Made by a program: the position numbers and the translations under genes
Part shown: piece by piece, positions 29,300-38,681 of the stretch
Numbering within the stretch: the stretch's first letter is position 1
Layout: each line of letters starts with the position of its first letter
Notes under the pieces: generated by a model
What the model saw: the letters and a program-made list of their open reading frames with translations, nothing else
The model's database searches: none
Told to the model about the DNA's origin: nothing
Assembly: GCA_021815925.1 (NCBI GenBank)
Contig: JAKAZL010000001.1
Coordinates: 88,463 to 152,462, forward strand
Length of the DNA: 64,000 nucleotides
From: Pseudomonadota bacterium
Lineage (GTDB): Bacteria > Pseudomonadota > Gammaproteobacteria > Steroidobacterales > Steroidobacteraceae
Direction of reading: 5' to 3'

Positions 29300-30994
29300 A
29301 TGCTCACTGTGAATGACGACCGCTGGACTGACGGCCGGCGGGCACCGGATACCCAGGCGCAGCACCGGCAATGCCCGTGCGGAATGCCGGGCGGTGGCGC
29401 ACACGTTCGCTTGCCGCGCGCGCACACCGCCGGGACCGTGGCACTGGCTCTGGCGCTCGGCCTGGCGGGTGGGCCGGCCTCGGCCACCCAAGCATCGCTG
29501 CTGGTGAAGACGCAGTACGGCCGCGTCCGCGGCGCGCTCGCTCAGGGCGTCATCGCGTTCAAGGGGATTCCGTACGCGGCTGCGCCTCGGGGCGCACTGC
29601 GTTGGGCGGCGCCGCAGCCGGCACCGCCCTGGCGCGGGGTACGCCCGGCGCGCACCTTCGGTGCCGATTGCATGCAGCGGCCGACCCCGGGAGACATGGC
29701 GCCGCTGCGCACGCGACCGAGCGAGAACTGTCTGTACCTCAACGTGTGGCGCCCCGCCGAGACCTCGCTCAAACCTCTGCCGGTGATGGTGTGGATCTAC
29801 GGCGGCTGGTACGTCGATGGCGGCACGTCGCCGGCGATTTATGACGGATCCTCATTTGCACGCCGCGGCGTGATCCTGGTGAGTTTCAATTACCGGCTCG
29901 GAAATTTCGGCTTCTTCGCCTTTCCGGCGCTGCTGCGGCGCGCGCTGCCCGCGGGCAATTTTGGCCTGATGGACCAGATTGCCGCGCTGCGATGGGTGCA
30001 GCGCAATATCGCCGCGTTCGGTGGCAATCCGCATGAGGTTACGCTGTTCGGTGAATCGGCCGGAGGCGCTTCGGTCAACGCGCTGCTGATCAATCCGCAG
30101 ACCCGTGGCCTGTTCCAGCGGGCGATCATCGAGTCCGGCGGCGGAGCGGGGTGGCTCGGACCGGACCGACCGCTCGCCGGCGGGGCAGGTTCCGCCGCGG
30201 CCGCGGGCGTGCGACTCGCGCGCCGCTTCGGCATCACGGGGCAGGGGCGGGACGCTCTCGAGGCGTTGCGTCGCTTGCCGGCCGCGACGGTGCTCGAGGG
30301 GGTCAATATGCAAACCCGCGGTTACACCGCGGGCTACGTCGGTGGTCCGATCGTCGATGACCGGCTGTACTTCGGTCCGGCGGTCCAGCAGTACGCCAAG
30401 GGCATGGGTGCGCGAGTGCCCGTTCTGATCGGCACGAACAGCGCCGACCTGGGTTCGATGCAGGCCAGATCGCGCACGGCGCTGTTCCGCGAGTTCGGCC
30501 CCGAGGCGAGTGCGGCGCGCCGTCTGTTCGATCCGCGCGGCACGCTTTCTCTGCAGCAGGTCGCAGGCGAGGTCGGCGCCATTCTGTGGATGATCGAGCC
30601 GGCCAGGGCCATCGCGCGGACCTTGGCCGCACGCGGCCAGCCGGTCTATGTGTACCGCTTCTCCTACGTCGCGCACAGCCTGCGCGGGGTCTGGACCCTG
30701 GGTGCGCCCCATGCAAGCGAGATCCCGTTCGTCTTCGGCACGCTCAGGGCCCATTACGGCGGCGCCGTCACCCCGGCCGATGCGGCGATGTCACGCGCGC
30801 TGCAGCGGTATTGGGTGGCCTTCGCGCGCACCGGACGGCCGGACCCGCGCGGCGAGCCGGTCTGGCCACGTTACCAGCCCGACGCCGACCGGCTGATGGA
30901 CTTCACGGAGCACGGGCCGATCTTCGAGCCGGATCCGTATCGGCAGAGGATCGATCTGGTCCTGCACGCCGGGCTGCAGAAACCGGGGACTTGA
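29300..30994 (+). CDS. Carboxylesterase type B family protein
   Basis: GVIAFKGIPYAAAPRGALRW; nucleophile elbow GESAGG; true start may be 29384 with signal peptide. Confidence 0.88.
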   Translation: MLTVNDDRWTDGRRAPDTQAQHRQCPCGMPGGGAHVRLPRAHTAGTVALALALGLAGGPASATQASLLVKTQYGRVRGALAQGVIAFKGIPYAAAPRGALRWAAPQPAPPWRGVRPARTFGADCMQRPTPGDMAPLRTRPSENCLYLNVWRPAETSLKPLPVMVWIYGGWYVDGGTSPAIYDGSSFARRGVILVSFNYRLGNFGFFAFPALLRRALPAGNFGLMDQIAALRWVQRNIAAFGGNPHEVTLFGESAGGASVNALLINPQTRGLFQRAIIESGGGAGWLGPDRPLAGGAGSAAAAGVRLARRFGITGQGRDALEALRRLPAATVLEGVNMQTRGYTAGYVGGPIVDDRLYFGPAVQQYAKGMGARVPVLIGTNSADLGSMQARSRTALFREFGPEASAARRLFDPRGTLSLQQVAGEVGAILWMIEPARAIARTLAARGQPVYVYRFSYVAHSLRGVWTLGAPHASEIPFVFGTLRAHYGGAVTPADAAMSRALQRYWVAFARTGRPDPRGEPVWPRYQPDADRLMDFTEHGPIFEPDPYRQRIDLVLHAGLQKPGT

Positions 30995-31080
30995 TGGCGG
31001 GCGCGAGAGGCGGGGCGGGAAACCTGAGCGCCGCAGAGCGCTCAAATCCGGTGGTGTGGTACTCAGCGGGAGGTCGCGAC

Positions 31081-31635
31081 ATGAAGCGTTTGCAGGGTAT
31101 TGCGCTCGGGTTCTTGCTGGCGGTGGCTTCGGCGGCAGCCCCAGCCGCAACCACGGCCGCAGCACACGTCAGCGGGTCGGCGGGCCGGCCGGCGATCTGG
31201 CGGGCGTACGATATGGACGTGGATCTGCAGAATCTGCCGCGGACCTACACGTGCGATCAGCTCTGGTACGTGTTTCACGGCATTCTGCTGCGCCTCGGCG
31301 TGCCGATCGCCAGCCTCAATGTCCTGCCGTACCGCTGTAGTACGAGCCCCACGGGCGATCTGCGCTCCCCGCATGTGCAGGTGAGCTTCCGCATGCCGGC
31401 CGTGGTGACGGGCGCTGCGGTCAAATGGTCTCAGCTGTCCGCCGTGCGCCGTCTCGTACTCATCCGGGCGGGGGAGCCGAAGAAGCTCGAGGCCGGCGAC
31501 TGCCGGCTGCTGCGGCAGATTCGCGAGACGCTGCTCGCCTCCCTGCCGGTGCAGGTGGTTCACAGCAGCCTGCACTGCGGCACGGCGGCGCCGTTCAGCG
31601 TGACCGTGCGGACCTGGGTGGCCGCTGCGGGATAG
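31081..31635 (+). CDS. Hypothetical secreted protein
   Basis: Signal peptide MKRLQGIALGFLLAVASAAAPAATTA; 184 aa; no family recognised. Confidence 0.6.
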   Translation: MKRLQGIALGFLLAVASAAAPAATTAAAHVSGSAGRPAIWRAYDMDVDLQNLPRTYTCDQLWYVFHGILLRLGVPIASLNVLPYRCSTSPTGDLRSPHVQVSFRMPAVVTGAAVKWSQLSAVRRLVLIRAGEPKKLEAGDCRLLRQIRETLLASLPVQVVHSSLHCGTAAPFSVTVRTWVAAAG

Positions 31636-31709
31636 GATGCCGGCGTATCGAGGTGCCGTCTGAGGAGGCACCGCGCGCTGCGGTCTCCCCAGACGGTGCG
31701 CCCGACGGA

Positions 31710-32318
31710 TCAGGCCGCGGCGAGCTGTGCCGCGGCGAACTCGAAATTGGCGAGCTTGGCCAGGAAGTTGTCGACGAAGTCGGGGCGACGGTTGCGGAAG
31801 TCGACGTAATAGGCGTGTTCCCACACGTCGATCACCAGCAGCGCCTTGCCCTCACCCGTGGCGAGCGGCGTGCCCGCATTGCCGGTCTTGGTGATCTTCA
31901 GCCGTCCGTCCTGGGCGAGCACCAGCCAGGCCCAGCCGGAGCCGAACTGGCCGAGTGCAGCGGCCTTGAACGTCTCTTTGAATTTCTCGACGCTGCCAAA
32001 GTCGCTGACCAGCTTCTTCTCGAGGGCGCCCGGGATGCCACCCCCCGTGGCCGAGAGGGAATTCCAGAACAGGCTGTGGTTCCAGTGCTGGCCGGCGTTG
32101 TTAAACACCGGCGTGAGGTCCTCGCGCCCGTGAGCCGTGCGGACGAGTTCCTCGAGGCTCTTGCCCTTGAGCGCGTCGTTCTTCTCCACCAGACCGTTCA
32201 GTGCGTTGACGTAGGCCTGGTGGTGCTTGCCGTGATGCAATTCCAGGGTCTCCTGGCACATGCCGCGGGCGGCGAGCGCGCCAGGGGCGAAGGGAAGCGA
32301 GGGTAGAGTGAAGGTCAC
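31710..32318 (-). CDS. sodB: Superoxide dismutase Fe/Mn type
   Basis: HHGKHHQAYVNALNGL; GQHWNHSLFWNSL; VIDVWEHAYYVDFRN; GTG start. Confidence 0.95.
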   Translation of the reverse strand: MTFTLPSLPFAPGALAARGMCQETLELHHGKHHQAYVNALNGLVEKNDALKGKSLEELVRTAHGREDLTPVFNNAGQHWNHSLFWNSLSATGGGIPGALEKKLVSDFGSVEKFKETFKAAALGQFGSGWAWLVLAQDGRLKITKTGNAGTPLATGEGKALLVIDVWEHAYYVDFRNRRPDFVDNFLAKLANFEFAAAQLAAA

Positions 32319-32528
32319 GGTGGCTCCTCCGTCAATGAAACCGATCCCGGTTGGGCGGGCTCCGAAGGCTAGGAGACTTTTTGGAATTTGTCTAGGAGTC
32401 TGCCGGCGGCTCTTCGGGCATAATCGCGCGCTCAGGAACCTGTCCCCGCTCTGGGGAAGGCGATTCAGCTGAAGGTCCAGGCCCGAAAACTCGCCCGTCA
32501 TCCGCTCGCCCTGCTGCTGCGGCTGCGC

Positions 32529-34247
32529 TTGGCGCTCTTCGGGCACGAGGAGCTCGCCGGCATCGTGTTTTGGGCGACCCTCGTGGGCATCGCCGGGGCG
32601 CTCGCGAGCGTGGTGTTCCGCGCCGGCATCCGGCTGTGCATCCGGATTTTCAGCGGCTACTGGCCGTACTCCGAGCACGGCTCGGGGCTGGTCGAGGTGG
32701 CGGTGCGCCTGCCGTGGTGGCACCGGGCGATCATGCCCGCGGTGGGCGGGCTGCTCGCCGGCGGGGTACTGCTGCTGTTGCGGCGCCGGTTCGTTTCCTC
32801 CCAGGCCGCCGATTACATCGAGGCGGTCAACGTCAGCGACGGACGGATCGGTTTCCGTGCCTCGATCCTGAAGAGTCTGGGCTCGATGCTCACCATCGCC
32901 TCGGGCGGCTCGATCGGGCGCGAGGGCTCGATGGTGCAGCTGGCCGCGATGCTCGGCTCGCGGATCGGCCAGCTGGCCCGTGCCCCGGTGCCACGCCTGC
33001 GTCTGATGGTCGCGTGCGGCGTCGCGGCCGGTATCGCGGCAGCCTACAACGCGCCGATTTCGGGCGCCCTGTTCACCTCCGAAATCGTCCTCGGCTCGAT
33101 GTCGATGGAGAGTTTCGTTCCGCTGGTGATCTCCTCGGTGATCTCCAACGCGACGCTGAGCCGGGTCGTGCACGTCAGTCCCGTGTTCACCGTGCCGCAC
33201 GTCACGGTCGCCAATAACTGGGAGCTGGTGTTCTACATCCTGCTCGGCGTACTGCTCGGCCACATCGCCCCGCCCTTTCTGGCGCTGCTCGACTTCAGCA
33301 AAGCGCAGTTCGTGAAAGTCAAGCTGCCGGTGTATTTTCAGCTGGCGCTCGGTGGCCTCGGCGTCGGGATCATCTCGGTATTCGTGCCGGAGGTCTGGGG
33401 CAATGGATACAGCGTCGTCAGCCATATGCTGCTCGGTGATGTGATTGGCTGGACGCTGCTCGTGATCCTGCTGGCTAAGGTGGTTGCGACGGCCTCGACC
33501 GTCGGCTCCGGTGGGGTCGGTGGCGTGCTGACGCCCTCGTTGTTCATCGGTACGGCGGTGGGAACTCTGTTCGGCGAAGCGCTGCAATGGCTGATGCCGC
33601 ACGTTATCTCGCAGCCCGTCGCCTTCGGCGTGATCGGCATGGGGGGCTTCCTGGCGGCTACTACGCAGGCACCGCTCACCTCAATCCTGATGATTTTCGA
33701 GATGACCGTCGATTACAACGTGGTACTGCCGCTGATGCTCACCTGCGTGACGGCGTACTTCACCGCCAAGGTCTACCGGCATGGCAACTCGGTCTACACC
33801 GCGACGCTCGCCCAGGCAATCGTCGCCGAGCACGGCGATGACTGGCGGGTGCGCACGGTTCAGCCGCTGATCAAGCCCGCCCCGGTGGTGGTGGCGCGCG
33901 AGACGCCGCTTACCGACGTGTTCGATCGGCTGGCGCGCCGCCCGGTGCGCCGGGTGTATGTCACCGACGGCGAGGAGCTGGTGGCTTGGTTCAGGCCGCG
34001 GGAAGTGCACGAGCGGCTGCAGAAGGGCGAGATCAGCTGGGATGCTCCGGCCGGGTCGGTCGCCGCGCCGGTCAACGAGGCGCTCTCGCCGGAGATGTCG
34101 CTCACCGAGGCGCTCGATGCGTTTCTGCGCGAGAAGGCGCGCACCCTGCCGGTGACCCCGGGACAGTGGCGCTACACGCTGCTCGGCGAGGTGTCCCGCG
34201 ATGACGTGCTGCTCGCGATCCGCGACCGGCTCACCGTGACGAAGTGA
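32529..34247 (+). CDS. ClC chloride channel/transporter with C-terminal CBS-like region
   Basis: GGSIGREGSMVQLAAMLGSRIGQ; GVAAGIAAAYNAPISGALF; TTG start in ORF track, but CTG at 32469 with upstream GGGGAAGG may be the real start. Confidence 0.9.
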   Translation: MALFGHEELAGIVFWATLVGIAGALASVVFRAGIRLCIRIFSGYWPYSEHGSGLVEVAVRLPWWHRAIMPAVGGLLAGGVLLLLRRRFVSSQAADYIEAVNVSDGRIGFRASILKSLGSMLTIASGGSIGREGSMVQLAAMLGSRIGQLARAPVPRLRLMVACGVAAGIAAAYNAPISGALFTSEIVLGSMSMESFVPLVISSVISNATLSRVVHVSPVFTVPHVTVANNWELVFYILLGVLLGHIAPPFLALLDFSKAQFVKVKLPVYFQLALGGLGVGIISVFVPEVWGNGYSVVSHMLLGDVIGWTLLVILLAKVVATASTVGSGGVGGVLTPSLFIGTAVGTLFGEALQWLMPHVISQPVAFGVIGMGGFLAATTQAPLTSILMIFEMTVDYNVVLPLMLTCVTAYFTAKVYRHGNSVYTATLAQAIVAEHGDDWRVRTVQPLIKPAPVVVARETPLTDVFDRLARRPVRRVYVTDGEELVAWFRPREVHERLQKGEISWDAPAGSVAAPVNEALSPEMSLTEALDAFLREKARTLPVTPGQWRYTLLGEVSRDDVLLAIRDRLTVTK

Positions 34248-36415
34248 GCGAACTGACGCTCCTTGCGACCGTGCCGCGCGGGCTGGCCGATCTGGCCGCC
34301 GCGGAACTCGCCGTGCTCGGGGCGAACACGATCCGCGAGCACAACGCTGCCGTCGCATTCAGCGGCACTCTCGAGACCGCATACCGCGCCTGCCTGGAAT
34401 CGCGGCTGATCAACCGGGTGCTGCTCGAGATCGGGCGTTTCGAGGCGCCGAGCACCGAGGCGTTCTATCTCGGTGCGCGGGCGCTGCCGTGGAGCGAACA
34501 TCTCGGCGAGGGCGCGAGCCTTGCCTGCGAGTTCACCGGGCAGCATCCCACGATCGGGCACAGTCATTTTGGCGCGTTGAAGCTCAAGGACGCCATCGTC
34601 GATGCCCTGCGCGCCGAGCGCGGCAGCCGGCCGGAAGTGGCGCGCGAGCGCCCGGATGTGCGCGTCCACGCCCACGCCCGTGGCGCGACCATCAGTCTGT
34701 ACATCGACCTCGCCGGGGAGAGTCTGCATCGGCGCGGCTACCGCAGCGAGGCGCTCGCAGCGCCGCTGAAGGAAAACGTCGCCGCCGGGGTGCTCGTGCG
34801 CAGTCTCTGGCCACAGCTGTGCACCGATGGAGCACAGTTTCTCGATCCGCTGTGCGGATCCGGTACGTTGGTGATCGAGGCGGCGTTGATTGCCGCGCAG
34901 CGCGCGCCGGGACTGACACGCCGGTACTTCGGCTTCCTCGGCTGGCGCGGTCACGACGCGGCGCTGTGGCAGCGCTTGTGCGAGCAGGCGCGAGCGCGCT
35001 GCCGCGAGCCGGATGCCGGCCGGCCGCCGCTGCGCGGACGGGATCGCAATCCGGCGGCTGTGCGTGCGGCCATCGCCAACGCCGAGCGCGCCGGCGTCGG
35101 CGCGTGGGTGCGCTTCGAGGTCGGCACGCTCGAGGCGGCACGCCCCGAGGCGCCGGGGCCGGGGTTGCTGTGCACCAATCCGCCCTATGGGGCGCGCCTG
35201 GAGGATCTGGCGGCGGCGCGCCTCGTGCACCGCCAGCTCGGCGTGGTGCTGCGCGAGCACTTCCAGGGTTGGCGCGCCGCTCTGTTGACCGGGGCGCCGC
35301 AGCTCGGGATGGAGCTCGGCATTCGCGCCGAGCGCACCCACACGCTGTGGAACGGCGCGATCGAATGCCGTCTGCTGCGCATGCGCATCGAGGCGCAGAG
35401 CCTGCGCGAGCCGGGCTCCCTGGCGCGCCCGGACAGCGCACTCGCCGAGACGCCCGGTGCGCGCATGTTCGGCAACCGACTGGCGAAGAATCTCAAGCGT
35501 CTGCGCACCTGGGCGGAGCGCGAGTCGGTCACCTGTTATCGGCTGTACGACGCCGACATGCCCGAGTATGCCTTTGCCATCGACCGGTACGTGACCGTTG
35601 GGGACGCGCTCGCCTGGCTGTACGTGCAGGAGTACGCCCCGCCGCGCACGATCGAGCCGGAGGCGGCGCGCCGCCGCCGCGGCGAGATGCTGGCGAGCCT
35701 GCCGCAGGTGACCGGCGTGCCGCGCGAGCGGATCAAGCTGCGCACGCGGCGGCGGACCCGGCGCGGGGAGCAGTATGCCAAGCTCGCCGGCGAGGCCGCC
35801 TTTCACGTGGTGAGCGAGGGTGGGCTGAAGTTCGAGGTCAACTTCACCGATTACCTCGATACCGGGTTGTTCCTCGATCACCGGTTGACGCGCGAGCGGC
35901 TGCGCCGCGCGGCGCGCGGCGCACGTTTTCTCAACCTGTTCGCGTACACCGGAACGGCGACGGTTTATGCAGCGAGCGGCGGTGCGGCCAGCACCACGTC
36001 GGTCGACCTGTCGAATACGTACCTGGATTGGGCGCGACGCAACCTGGCGCTAAACGTCCCGGCCGACGGTCGTCACGAGTTCGTGCAGGCCGACTGCCTG
36101 CGCTGGTTGGGCGAGACGGTGCGCACCGGTGCGCGCTTCGAGCTGATCTTTCTCGACCCGCCGACCTTCTCCAATTCAAAGCGGATGGATGGCGTGCTGG
36201 ATGTACAGCGCGACCACCGCACGCTCATCGAGCAGTGCATGCAGCTGCTCGCACCCGGCGGGCTGCTCGTGTTCTCGACCAATGCGCAGCGCTTCCGCAT
36301 CGATCCGGAGCTCGAGCGTCGCTATACGCTACTCGATATCTCCGCGCCGACCCTGCCGCCGGATTTCGCGCGCAATCCGCACATTCACCGCTGCTTCGAG
36401 CTGCGGGCGCGCTGA
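34244..36415 (+). CDS. rlmKL: Bifunctional 23S rRNA methyltransferase RlmKL
   Basis: THUMP-like N-terminus; DPLCGSGTLVIEAALIA; TNPPYG; second MTase domain with FLNLFAYTGTATVYAA and IFLDPPTFSNSKRM. Confidence 0.95.
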   Translation: MSELTLLATVPRGLADLAAAELAVLGANTIREHNAAVAFSGTLETAYRACLESRLINRVLLEIGRFEAPSTEAFYLGARALPWSEHLGEGASLACEFTGQHPTIGHSHFGALKLKDAIVDALRAERGSRPEVARERPDVRVHAHARGATISLYIDLAGESLHRRGYRSEALAAPLKENVAAGVLVRSLWPQLCTDGAQFLDPLCGSGTLVIEAALIAAQRAPGLTRRYFGFLGWRGHDAALWQRLCEQARARCREPDAGRPPLRGRDRNPAAVRAAIANAERAGVGAWVRFEVGTLEAARPEAPGPGLLCTNPPYGARLEDLAAARLVHRQLGVVLREHFQGWRAALLTGAPQLGMELGIRAERTHTLWNGAIECRLLRMRIEAQSLREPGSLARPDSALAETPGARMFGNRLAKNLKRLRTWAERESVTCYRLYDADMPEYAFAIDRYVTVGDALAWLYVQEYAPPRTIEPEAARRRRGEMLASLPQVTGVPRERIKLRTRRRTRRGEQYAKLAGEAAFHVVSEGGLKFEVNFTDYLDTGLFLDHRLTRERLRRAARGARFLNLFAYTGTATVYAASGGAASTTSVDLSNTYLDWARRNLALNVPADGRHEFVQADCLRWLGETVRTGARFELIFLDPPTFSNSKRMDGVLDVQRDHRTLIEQCMQLLAPGGLLVFSTNAQRFRIDPELERRYTLLDISAPTLPPDFARNPHIHRCFELRAR

Positions 36416-36600
36416 GCGGCCCCCGACTCTTCCTCCGGCCGCCACGGCCGGCCCTGCTTCGTCTCGATGAATCCACGAATGAGTCGCCGCACGACCTGCG
36501 ACGGCGTGGCGTCCTCTTCGGCGCACAGCCGCTCGAAGACGGCCTTTTTGCGCGGATCGATCAGCACAGTGAGGCGGGCGGTTCGCGTTTCGAGGGACAC
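36385..36600 (-). CDS. Small ribbon-helix-helix/CopG-like protein
   Basis: MSLETRTARLTVLIDPRKKAVFERLCAEEDATPSQVVRRLIRGFIE; RHH-like beta strand plus two helices; overlaps rlmKL 3' end by 31 bp. Confidence 0.65.
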   Translation of the reverse strand: MSLETRTARLTVLIDPRKKAVFERLCAEEDATPSQVVRRLIRGFIETKQGRPWRPEEESGAAQRARSSKQR

Positions 36601-36641
36601 GGGCGGATCCTATTCACATTTGAGCTGCTTCCAATGATAAT

Positions 36642-38681
36642 ATGATGCACCTTCCGGTGCATCCTGTGATCACCCTATCGCCCATGCTGCTCGTCGGCTG
36701 CGTCGCGCTCTTGCTGGGCTGGACGGCGATTGGGCTCGCCGGTCTGCTGCGCCCGCGCAGCGTCGTCCTCTCCGGCCGCGTCCTGTTTCCGCTCGGGGCG
36801 CTGCTCGGATTCGCCCTCGCGGTGCTGGCCGGGGCAAGCCTGCTCGGCGGGGGCATCGAGCGGCTGGTGCTGCCCCTCGGACTGCCCGGTCTGCCGGCGC
36901 ACCTGCGGCTCGATCCGCTCTCGAGCGCCTTCCTGGTGCTGCTCGGGGCGGCCTCCGGCGGGATCTCGTTGTTCGCGGGCGGGTATTTCCGCGCCGGGGA
37001 GGGCGCAGCCCCCGGGCTGCTGTGCCTGCAGTACCACCTGTTTCTGGCCAGCATGGGGCTGGTGCTGCTCGCCGATGACGCCTACAGCTTCCTCGTAGCC
37101 TGGGAGGCCATGGCGCTGTCCTCCTATTTCCTGGTCACGACCCAGCACCGCCTTGCCGAGATCCGTCGCGCCGGATTCCTCTATCTGCTCATGGCGCACG
37201 TCGGGGCGATCTGCCTGCTGCTCGCGTTCGGGGTGCTGCAGGGCGGCAGCGGGCTGTTCACCTTTGCCGCCATGCGCGCGGCGCATCTGTCCCCGGGCTG
37301 GGCGGCAGCGGCCTTCCTGCTCGCGCTCCTCGGTTTCGGGGCCAAGGCGGGTCTGGTGCCGCTGCATGTGTGGTTGCCGGAAGCACACCCGGCGGCACCC
37401 TCGCCGGTCTCGGCGCTCATGAGCGGCGTGATGCTCAAGACCGCCGTGTACGGCGTGCTGCGGGTCGGGCTTGATCTGCTCGGGCACCCGGTCTGGTGGT
37501 GGGGGCTCGCGCCGCTCGCCCTGGGGCTGCTCACGATCGTCTATGGGGCGTTGTTCGCGGCCGTACAGACGGACATGAAACGCCTGCTCGCATACTCCTC
37601 GGTCGAGAACATCGGCATCGCCTTCACGGGCGTCGGTCTGACGATGGTCTTTGCCGGCTCGGGCATGCCGGTGGTGGCGGCGCTCGCCTTGTTGGCCACG
37701 CTCTATCACTGCCTCAACCACTCGTTCATGAAGAGTCTGCTGTTCCTCGGCACCGGGGCGGTGCTGCACGCCACCGGCGAGCGCAACCTCGGACGTCTTG
37801 GCGGGCTGATGCACCGCATGCCGTGGGTCGCCTGGCTGACGCTGGTCGGGACGCTGGCGATCGCGGGCCTGCCGCCGCTCAATGGTTTCGTGTCGGAGTG
37901 GCTGCTGCTGCAGTCGTTCCTGTTCACCGATGGCCTGCCGCACGCGCTGGTGAATCTGCTGATCCCGATGGGCGCGGCACTCGTGGCGCTCGGCGCAGCG
38001 CTCGCCGGCTATGTCATGGTCAAGTTCTACGGCATCATCTTTCTCGGCCAGCCGCGCGAGGCCTCGCTGGTCCACGCCCACGACTGCGGTTGGCTCGAGC
38101 GGATCGGGCTGCTGTGGCTCGCACTCGGCTGCGTGTTGCTCGGCCTGTTTCCGCTGCAGGTCATCGGGGCGCTCGGTGCGGTCACCGCCGAGCTGGTGGG
38201 AGCCGTCGTTCCGCAGGCCTCGCCCCATTGGTGGCTGCTCGCCCCGGTGCCCGGGCGCCCGGTGTCCTATGGGCCGGTGGTGTTCCTGACAGCCACTCTC
38301 GCGGTGGTGCTCATGACGGTGCTGATCGTGCGCCTGACCTATCGTCAGCGCGTGCGGCGAGCCCCGGCCTGGGACTGCGGCTTCGGCGCTCTCACGGCGC
38401 GCATGCAGGACACCGCCGAGGGATTCGGGCAGCCGATCCGGCACATTTTCCAGCCGTTCTTCGAGATCGAGCGGGAGTTGCCCGCGCCTGCGGATCGCGC
38501 GCCGCGCTATCGCATCGCCATCGCGGAGCGGATCTGGAAGCTTCTCTACGAGCCGCTGGTCCGCGCCGTCGAGCGTCTCGCCAACACGGTCGCGCGCGTG
38601 CAGCAGGGGCGGATCTCCGTCTACCTGCTCTACAGCTTCGCAACCCTGCTCGTGCTGCTGGCGGTGGCGATGGCCTCATGA
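36642..38681 (+). CDS. Proton-translocating antiporter-like subunit (HyfB/HycC/NuoL-type)
   Basis: HPAAPSPVSALMSGVMLKTAVYGVLRV; KRLLAYSSVENIGIAFTGVG; start may be internal because a palindrome overlaps the first ATG. Confidence 0.9.
   Translation: MMHLPVHPVITLSPMLLVGCVALLLGWTAIGLAGLLRPRSVVLSGRVLFPLGALLGFALAVLAGASLLGGGIERLVLPLGLPGLPAHLRLDPLSSAFLVLLGAASGGISLFAGGYFRAGEGAAPGLLCLQYHLFLASMGLVLLADDAYSFLVAWEAMALSSYFLVTTQHRLAEIRRAGFLYLLMAHVGAICLLLAFGVLQGGSGLFTFAAMRAAHLSPGWAAAAFLLALLGFGAKAGLVPLHVWLPEAHPAAPSPVSALMSGVMLKTAVYGVLRVGLDLLGHPVWWWGLAPLALGLLTIVYGALFAAVQTDMKRLLAYSSVENIGIAFTGVGLTMVFAGSGMPVVAALALLATLYHCLNHSFMKSLLFLGTGAVLHATGERNLGRLGGLMHRMPWVAWLTLVGTLAIAGLPPLNGFVSEWLLLQSFLFTDGLPHALVNLLIPMGAALVALGAALAGYVMVKFYGIIFLGQPREASLVHAHDCGWLERIGLLWLALGCVLLGLFPLQVIGALGAVTAELVGAVVPQASPHWWLLAPVPGRPVSYGPVVFLTATLAVVLMTVLIVRLTYRQRVRRAPAWDCGFGALTARMQDTAEGFGQPIRHIFQPFFEIERELPAPADRAPRYRIAIAERIWKLLYEPLVRAVERLANTVARVQQGRISVYLLYSFATLLVLLAVAMAS
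36644..36663. repeat. Perfect inverted repeat GATGCACC-TTCC-GGTGCATC at the start of the hyf/ehr-like operon
   Basis: 8-bp perfect arms, 4-nt spacer, overlapping the first in-frame ATGs. Confidence 0.85.

Noticed and set aside
34489-36645. 718-aa plus-strand ORF overlapping rlmKL in another frame
   Set aside because: Composition is R/A/G/H rich with no recognisable motifs; rlmKL in the same region is unambiguous.
36675-38444. 589-aa minus-strand ORF opposite the HyfB-like gene (and similar ones at 20937-22388 and 53903-56065)
   Set aside because: Antisense shadow ORFs rich in H/Q/R/E with no domain signature.
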